From: Amphibalanus amphitrite
Lineage: Eukaryota > Arthropoda > Thecostraca > Balanomorpha > Balanidae
Length of the DNA: 64,000 nt
Assembly: GCF_019059575.1 (NCBI RefSeq)
Contig: NW_024882303.1
Location: 186,001 to 250,000 of the forward strand
Direction: 5' to 3'
Shown piece after piece: positions 38,039 through 47,500 of this stretch; positions within the stretch are counted from its first letter, which is position 1; each line of letters starts with the position of its first letter. The position numbers were made by a program, and so were the translations under genes. The notes under the pieces are model-generated. The model was given only the letters and a program-made list of their open reading frames with translations, did not search any database and was not told where the DNA came from.

Positions 38039-38552
38039 CAGTCTACATTCTGTATTTTGAATGACTTGAAATAATCAGCTTGCTGCATCAGGAAACCGCA
38101 GTTTGAGTAAACAAGACGTATCTACACCGTGACACTTGACTACAAGCCCTTGACTACAAAGACGGTTAACACTACCACACATCGTCACAGAACAGGGAAC
38201 GATTACGTGACATGGCGCGGGCACATGGAACAAGCTCCGTGGAACAGACGGCGGCTCACTGGAATCCATCACCACCATCCCAGCCTCAGCCCAGCGCGGT
38301 CTTACGGTAGTTCTCGACCTCGCCTCCAAGGAAACGCCTCCTTCAACAATATCAACACCCTCCATAAAGCGATAAGAAGCGTTATTGTTACACATTACAA
38401 AAATAGCACACACACGCATACAATAGAGGTGGGCTGTTACATAAGCTCTGTGTCGCTCTGCGCCGCGCAGCACGGAGCCACCGCCGACAGCTACCTCCTG
38501 GCTCTTGGCTCGGAGCTGGGCTCTTGGCTTATTAAGCTCCCGCTAGACGGCG

Positions 38553-41500
38553 CTAAGGACGCTCATAGAAATCCGGCTGCAGCACGAACTTTGAGACGCG
38601 GGCGGGCACCAGCTCACCGACATAGGTGGTGCGTCCGTCGGAGGTCACGGCCAGATCGTGGGGCTCGTTCAGACCCTGATCAGGCACAAAGAATCGCTGT
38701 CAGATCATGGGACTCGTTCAAATATTGATGGGGCACACGGGGTCATTCAGGTCATGGGGCTCGTTCAGACCCTGAGGGAACATACGGGGTCAGTCAGGTC
38801 ATGGGGTTCGTTCAGATTCAGACCAAGATGGGACGCACATCATGGGCGTCGAACCTAGAGACTCGTTCGAAACATGAGGCAACACACTGAAGTTCAGATC
38901 ATTGCACTCATTCAGGCGTGAATAGTTGCGTTAGTATCATCGACATCAAGAGTACTTGCAGCTATTGGACCGAACTGCAGTGAACTGGTGCAATGGCGCG
39001 GAAAACCAACTGAGACTCTCGCTCGCACCGATAACCGCTCGTAAAATCACTCAGATGAAAAGCGATGAGATGAGATCCTCCTACGTGTATCCGGTTTCTA
39101 AGAGCATTTGCCGTGAAATGGCTCATGGTGGTGGTCGGTTGGCCCAATCCCTGTGCCGTCTGTCATTCCCAGGTAAAACGAATATTTACGGTCTTCACAG
39201 CTGCACACGAGATTTCTGAGTAATGTAGGCGAGCTGGCGAGCCGAAATCGCCGTGTAATGGAGGATTTCCAGCAGCTGTGCACAGACAGCGCTTGGCCCA
39301 CAGCAGGGGCGCGGCTCGGGTCCAGAAATAGTTACCCGTCTGAACACCGTCATTCTTTCTGAAACTCCTCACACAGATGGCCATCATCCCCGCCCACTGT
39401 TCAAGTTGGACGGCCCGACATCAATTTCCGCGTGGGCTATAACGGTATGGCGGCAAGCATTGTCGCTGTACCTCGTCTAATAAATCGTGATTGAACGATT
39501 AATATCCGTCAGTGGGGGGAAATCTCAGTGATGTGTTACCCAGAAAGAAGCCATTCCGCGCAGCCCTTGCTCATCGATCCGCGCCATGTGGGGTTATGTG
39601 CCCGGTACTGATCGTGTTATGAGCGCTCGTCAGCGCCAATGCGTGTTATCCAGAATTGGAGGATCAAAAGCATGCGATAGCATGCTTTTGCATCCGGAAA
39701 TTCCCATTGGTGGGTCGCTGAAAAAAAGTTCGGCTGAACCTGTTTGTCAGTGAGTGAGTATGTGAGTATGTGAGTGAGTTTGTCCAAGCTTTTTTGGACC
39801 TGGAGTCAAAATGGGTGGACCGATCGGGACGAAAGTGGGACCGTTTGATTCGTCTCCGGCGAGGTAAACTTTTGGTGCTGGCCTCGGTTCGCTCGGTGCT
39901 TCGTGGCACATGCTATTCCGCTTCAAAGTTTCGGTGACACGAAATTTTTTGTCAAGGCTACAGGTCAACCCGAAGTCACGGGCAAAGCCATACTGGCGGG
40001 ACACATCGGTAACACCTTGAACCAGTTTCCAGGGGGGTCACCGTCTGCGAGGGGTGCAGGCTGCACGTGCTGGGGTCGGAAAACCGTTTTGACGTGAGGT
40101 CCTCTGGCTCAAAGAAATTTTAAGCTATCAACCTCAAAATCGGTTCAATGGTAGTCCCAGGCAAGGCCTCCAAAATAATGCACATTTCATTGGGCTATGG
40201 ATCCTCCAATTCTGGCCCAAGGCAACGCACGAGCGCTGCCGGCATCTAGTTTTAACCGACGGCATGCGGATAGGAACCGCATTTAGAATAAGGCATGGGT
40301 ATTTCCCTCATTTGAAATTTTGAACTCATGGCAACACAAACATATACAGCCCCTCAAACCTTCAACCACTGACATCGGTCTGTTGACCATGATTCAGCAT
40401 CCCACCTGACTCGCTTTCACCTTCACACCTCTTGTAAGATTCCTCGGCTGGTATTCCAGTGTTTTATCTCACCACCTCACACCTGTCCCTCTCTATCTCA
40501 CTGTGGCTCACTGTGTCTCACTGTCCCACTCCGTCTCACACAGTATCTTACCTGAGCGGCCACCCAGCTGTCCAGCACCAGCCCGGTGACCAGGTCAATG
40601 GTCAGCACTCCGCCGCCCGACAGACTCTTGAACACCGCCAACAGCACGTCTCCTGGGGGTGCAGCCAGTCGGTCAGTTGTAACGTAGTTATGGCTTATAG
40701 GTAACGTTTACATGCATCTAATTACTAACTGGCGCAGGAAGTTCGAGGAAGGGGCCAAGTTTCAACAATATCTAACGGCGATTACGATAAGACTTAACAA
40801 AGTAGTATGGATGTGCAATGCGCAGCATCGTTCTAGCGGACTGATTATGTGGAACGGTATGACCGGTGCGATCCTTGCAGCTGTGTTAATATTCATTTGC
40901 TGCTGACGAGATATTCATTATCAGACGATGAAGGTCTCTGAAATAAACAAAGGAGCTCACCATATAGAAACATTCACATTTGAAACGACCTTTGAATTGC
41001 AATAAAGTTCGTCGTTTATGACCATGACCAACGGCCGAGGCCCTGTCAGGCCCATCCCATGTCTGACCTGTGACCGAAACGGCGTAGATGCGGCCGTAGA
41101 GGGCCAGATTGATGATCTGCGGCTGCAGCAGGCGCTGACGGATGTTCCAGCAGACCACTCGGCCGTGCTCCCGGTCCGCCACGCAGAGCACGCCGCCGTC
41201 CAGAGAGAGCGAGTGGGGCACCAGGAGGTCAACGCCCTCTGAGGGAGAGGGGAGGGGTTCGGTCAGGACCTAACACAGCGAGGGCGAGAGGGGCATCAGC
41301 AGGTCAACGCCCTCTGAGGGGAGAGGGGAGGGGTTCGGTCAGGACCTAACACAGCGAGGGCGAGAGGGGCACCAGCAGGTCAACGCCCTCTAAGGGGAGG
41401 GGGTTTGGTCAGTACCTAATGCAGCGAGAGAGCGAGAGGGGTATTAGTAGATCAAACAGATAGTAGGCGTCAGAGGGTGAAGTCAGAAGTTAAGAAGTCT

Positions 41501-44500
41501 CCCAGTGCGACACGGGTTAAGTAGCTTTTACTGTTGGCAGCTGAAGCCTTCGAGAAATGTGATTACCCCGATGACTGCACTCACGCTCCTCTCCGAGGCT
41601 GCCCAGGAAGCGTCCCTCGCGGTCAAATATCATGATGCGGCGGTTGCAGTAGCCGTCGGCGACGAAGATGGTGCCGTCCTCGGCCACGGCCACGTCGGTG
41701 GGCTTGCAGAAGTGGGCCGCGTCGCTGCCCGGCTCGAACGGTACCCCCAGGGTAAGGATGGGCGTGTCCGAGTCGGGAGGCAGCTGTGGAGGGGGAGGGA
41801 GGGGTCAGAGGTCAACTGAGGTCACCTCGGTCAACTTTAGGGTTTTTGGTTTCACAGTAAGTGAGCCGATGGACGGTCCTATATGCATAGCTGGCAGGTC
41901 GAGCGATACAAAACCTATGGCCATCAACATATGGGCCGGTTCAGTGATTACATAAGCGTACTAAGCAGATATGGATGTAATGCAAAAGTAAAATTCGAAT
42001 TCATCAAGCACAGTGTAGCTGTTCCTTCTAGCTGGCAATGACATTCGTTCGAAAAACCTTTCAGGCTCAGCTAGAATCAAAGAAACAGCTAGCGGATGTC
42101 CATACAAGACGCCACAAGATTAATCATCCGTAGCCTGAAAAAGCCGGCTTATGTACAGTGTACTAACTAGCACGGTCTGTCAGGCTTAGAGCTCTGATAA
42201 TGCTTATATAACCCCAGGTTGTAATACTTTTCTGCTACACTACAGAACATGTATTGAATGCTGAATAGCGCTCCACCAACGATTAAACAGTTTTCATTCA
42301 GCGTCAACGTACGCTACCGTCCACTAGCCGGTTATTCAGTACGCAACTAAGAAATACCGTACACCGGTATTGGCAGCTATTCGACTGTCAACGGACAGTT
42401 GCATTCACTTTTGACGAGCCCCCAATAGTAGCACCCGTTCCTTCCAGAGATACATACGGACGCTGGAAGAGAGTAAGCTCATAAGTGTACGACACAACCC
42501 GTCCAGTGCCCACATACGCTTGCATGCGGATAGGTACCATGGAAGAATGGACTAGAGTTCAAATGACAGATCACAGCGTTCTAATTCAGGGGTCCTTTCG
42601 ACTCGATGTCCTTCAAGGCTGAGTCCTTTGGGGGGTCCTGCGGACCCCTCCCCCCGAGGGAAGTCCTAGATACGTCACTGGCACAGCCAAACCCGACACC
42701 TACCAGCGCTGTGACCCCTCACCCGCCTCCCCTCCGCTCCGTCGCGTCCGCCGCAGCTCACCTTGAACACCTGGTGGAGAGCCACATCAGTGATCCACCG
42801 GTTACCCGCCGCGTCGATGTGTAGCCCGTGCGGCAGATAGAACCGGCCGGAGCCCTCACTCTTCAGCACTGCGCCCGTTCCCGGGTTCAGTGTGAGCAGT
42901 GTGTGACTCAAGATCGGACCCCGGGCCGCGTCCTGGTAGTGCTGGCTTTTGTTGAATGACCTGTCGGACAGGTCCGGTCCGGGTCAGGTCAGGGTCAGGT
43001 TCAGGTCAAGTCAGGGGGTCAGGGTCAGTTAGGGGCCAAGGTCAGATAAGGGTCAGGGATAAGTTAGATTCAGATACTCGAAAGGTCAACATAATTACCA
43101 AACTCTGCAGTGTGACACCTGTGCTTCAGCTCTCAACCGAGGTAATGCAAACACAAGGTAACCACCAAGTTTATGGCTACGGCCTTATCAGTTGCTGAAT
43201 TAACCCAGTTCCAGTAGGTCTGTGCTAGATAAGCAGGCACTTCAGTTCCGCTACGGCTCCCTTGGGGTGTACTTTAGCCCACCAGGCGTATGTACGCTGT
43301 TGGACGCAATAGGCGGCCGTCCCCGTCCGTTCGGAATTGCGCCTTTGTTGGATCGATGGGAGAAGCGATCTGGGTCGGGCCAACGTACTTTGTAACATGT
43401 ATCCAATGCGCAGCATCGCAGAGGTCAATATACGCAGCAAATGTCGGCCGAACTCGGGGGCGTAAAAATACACTGTCATTACGAGTATCAACTGCAATTC
43501 CAGTAAACGATAATCGGGATACATTTATTTGGCTTTGGCTTCTGAAAAATGCTACTGGACGGCGCAGTCACAGCAGAAAGGAAGCGAGACAGCTACTGCT
43601 ACGGTGCTGAATAGTGCCGAGAACGATAAAAAGTGGAAATGGTGCCTTTGTTGAAACTAAAAGTAAATTTCTAAAGGAAATTATTTTCAACCCCAGGCCT
43701 CAGCGTTCCATTGAAATGTTATCTCGTCAGAAATATTTAAATATTTTATAGTTTAAGTAGAATTGAGAACTCAAGTAGCCTACCGAGTGGAACGAATTAA
43801 AAAGGACAAAGCTCTTCCAGTGACTACCGTGTATCACTGAACTGTGCACGGAAAATGCCAGTCTTGCATAACGGTTTTGATACCCGGTCTTGCTATAGAG
43901 AAGTCTATGGCACGGCATCAAGACATCAAGTTTCTAAAAAAAAAGCTAAGTAGGGAGACCCGGGAGGTATGGGCCCCCTGGAGGTATGGGCCATCGCCGT
44001 TTTGAAGAAGTTTAGCGTATTGTTTGCAATTTGACCGCTTAATCTGGTAGCAGCCATTTCGTTATACAACCCACGTGATTTCCGAAATCTTCCCCAGTCT
44101 CCTTTGGCAATGAGCGGTGATAATGCGTTTTTGCCCTCCTCAAGTAAAATCCGGTATATACAGAAAATTCGTGATTTATGTGAACCAGGTTTGTTTTATA
44201 ATGTCACACCATCGCTAACATAAAGTTCAAAGCATGCAAATTAAGACTGGGTTGACTATATGAAACTTGTTTGCAAGATTATAAGCTGAGATGCTGCGCA
44301 CATTTTGGCGTCCTAACCGGGAGGTTCGGGCCACCCATCCCCGGGAGGTTCGGGCCGGCCCATACCTCCCGGTTCAGCTCTGCCATGGGACAAGGGCTAT
44401 CAAATGAATATTTAAACGTGTAACAATTTGATTGAATTCCTCAGTGATGACAGAATGTGCAGGAATTTTGCACCTTTGCATCAATTATGCAGCATGATTG

Positions 44501-47500
44501 ATGCACAAGAACATGTTTGTGTAGCCGGGTGTTCGAGCTCCTCCCTACCCCTCCCCTTCCTCGCCGCCAGGCGGGTCGGCCGTTCGCGGCCCGCCGCTCG
44601 CCTGCTGCCGGCCGGTCAGTCAGCTGAGCGCCCGCGGCTGCCTGTGCTGTGCGGGTTGCCTACCTGCGAGGGGCCGTCTGGCTCCGTGCAGCGCCGGCCG
44701 GGATGGACATTGGACAGTGAGAGTTGGTCGGTGACCTGCGCTAGTCTCCCGTTAGTTTCTGAGGAAGGGTGATGTGAGCTTAGCGGAGATTGTGTTGTAT
44801 CGGCATTCCCCAATAATTTACCTTCACAGTGGGTGTCAGACTGTCAGTGTCATGCCGCAGACATGGCAGCGAACGACGACGAAGGGGTCGTTTTCAAACT
44901 CGGATCTCCAGACGGCGATCGAGCGCATCCGGAGAAAGGAGATCAGCATTCGGGAAGCTTCCCGAACGTACAACATCGGACGGCAGACTCTCGACCGGTA
45001 CCTCCAGGCCACACCGGAGGGAGAACAGGCTAAGAAGGTGTCGAAGACCTTCTCTAACACGGTCTTCAGCCAAGACGAAGAAAAGAGCCTGTTCGACTAC
45101 GCGGAAAAGAGTGCGGCCATGCACTTCGGCCTCACCAGTAAGGCCTTGGCCGAGCTCGCCTACGACTACGCTAAGAAGCTGGGAAAGAAGCTTCCCAGCG
45201 GCTGGGAGGATAACAAGGCTGCTGGCGAGGAGTGGTGCTTCGCTTTCCGGAGAAGAAGCGGACTCTCCCTCCGGACTCCAGAAAACACGAGCATTGCTCG
45301 GTCTCAAGCATTCAACCCAACCAACGTTCAGCGCTTCCATGAGGCCCTCTCCGCTGCACTCCTCGAGCACGATTTCGGCCCTTGCTCAGTCTGGAACCTC
45401 GACGAGACAGGAATCACAACTGTCACGAAGGCGCCCAAGCTGCTCAGCCCGACCGGAACCCGTCAGGTAGGAGCCGTTGCAAGCGCTGAGCGGGGAGTTC
45501 TCATCACCGTGTGCGCTTGCGTCAGCGCTGCGGGCCGAGCGCTCCCCCCGGTGCTGCTGTATCCGCGAAAACGAGTGCAGCCTCACTGGGCGACCGACGC
45601 TCCACCGGGATCACTCATCCTCGCGAACGACTCGGGCTGGATGGACAAGGAGACGTTCCCTAAGGCGCTTTCACACTTCATCAGCCACATGGGCGCCACG
45701 GAGCAGAACCCGCAGCTCCTCGTATTCGACAATCACTGCTCCCATGTCACCCTCCAGGTCATCAACATCGCCCGGGGGCACGGGGTTGTGATTGTGACGC
45801 TGCCGGCGCACTGCAGCCACCGAATGCAACCTCTCGATGTGTCGGTGATGGCGCCGTTCAAGACATTCTACTCTGAGGAAATAAACGCCTGGCACCACCG
45901 CAACCCAGGCCGGACAATTTCAATCCACGACCTCGCCGCCCCGGTCAACAAGGCCTTCACCCGCGCCTTCTCCATGGTAAACATCATGGCGGGATTCGCA
46001 AAGTCCAGCGTCTGGCCTCCGAACCCGACGGGCTTCACCGACGCGGACTTTTTGGCTGCTCTCTCGTCCCCTGCCCCTGCTCCCACGGGGGAGACATCGA
46101 ACACGGAGAGAGCGGCCCCGTGGTCGGCCGAGCCAGGACCGTCGACGCCGATGGCAGTGACGCCACAAGAGATTCGCCCGTTCCCCGTTGCTTGCCCCCG
46201 CATGCGAGGGTGCGGAAGAGGGCGCGGCAAACGCTTTCCCGTTATCCTGACGTCCAGTCCGGAAAAGAAGAAGCTCGAGCAAGCCACCGCCGCCGCCAAG
46301 GCTCGCCCGAAGGCCAAGAAAATTCAACTGGACGAAGAGAAGCAGAGAGAGGAGCAGATAGCGGAAGCGGAAACGAGCGACAGCGGCGCCGACGTCGACC
46401 GTGCTGAGATGGAGGAAGAGAGGGTCGGGCTCCTCAATGACCGCCGAGCCGGTCGCCGAGCTCTCCCCCGCGCAGATGAAAATGGGCGACTTCCTCCTCG
46501 TGGCCGTCAGAGGAGCCGGGCGACGGGGCACGGTCACCTCCCGCTACGTCGTTCAGGCCCTTGAGGCCTTCGACGAGGATGACCCGGACTGGATCCGAGT
46601 GCACGGGTACCGAGCTCTCAGTCAAACGGTCTTCTAGTCGATAAATGAACTTGCGTTTTTATGAGTTAAGAAAACTGCCATGTGGTCACGGGTTGATGAC
46701 CTCAAGCAATAGAAATTATTGTGTTCATTTAATGATCTCTACTGTCATGTGGTCAGAGGTTGGCCTCAAGCAATCGAAACTGATGTGTTCATTTTATGAT
46801 CTGTACTGTGGTCACAGCTTGATCACAGGTGATGACTGATGACCTTAATCAATAAACCGATGTTTTCATTGAATGTCCTCTTCAATAAGTTATCTTTTGT
46901 CGCGCCCGCGTGTGCTCGCAAATTTAACCAAAATTGCATTCGAACATTGAAACATTTTTGTCTTATGTCAAGGAATGTGATTGATTTTATCAAAATAAAT
47001 ATGTGGCCAAGTGACCTCCATGAAGTGGGTTCTTGGTCGTTTATGCGGTACCTGAGCTCTTGTAAAGCTCAAGAACGCTCCCAGCTACGAGCATTGTCCT
47101 CAATGACGAGAATAAAATTCGAAACATGACACCGGCCCATACCTCCCGGTCCATGGCCCATACCTCCCGGGGTATTTTGATGAGTCGAAAAAGCGCATGA
47201 TTTATTTAAAGTTATCTTCAGACAAAATAGTTGATTCCAGATGCCTGATATGGGGTACACTTTACAGGCAAAAGGCAATTCCCCGTACCAAGGGTGAAAA
47301 ACCAGGTCTAGCCACTAACCACAGGAAGAAAATTGTCATTTCACAAAACCGGCCCATACCTCCCGGGTCTCCCCTACGCCATTTAATTCACATGACACAA
47401 ACCGACTAACGGCTCATCAGCAGGAGCAGACCAGGAACAAGCAAGGGCACCAGGTTAATGTCGGAGAAACAAGTGACCGAAAAGTCGCGTGAATGCTAAC

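Larger units (their letters stand above)
43953..47374 (+). mobile_element. near-intact pogo-like DNA transposon
   Basis: Terminal repeats GGGAGACCCGGGAGGTATGG (left) and its inverted counterpart with one extra G (right). The dinucleotide TA lies at both ends (43951-43952 and 47375-47376), the target duplication used by pogo/Tc1-mariner. The motif CCGGGAGGTATGGGCC or close variants recurs about three times at each end (left: 43959, 43978 region, 44317-44373; right: 47132-47162, 47350-47366) and is a likely transposase-binding site. It sits in PAL intron 2 on the opposite strand. The 3.4-kb element encodes one transposase. Confidence 0.9.

Noticed and set aside
44829-46537. Long overlapping frames on both strands across the pogo-like transposase
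   Set aside because: Shadow frames of the GC-rich transposase; only the + frame from 44852 has the helix-turn-helix and DDE motifs.
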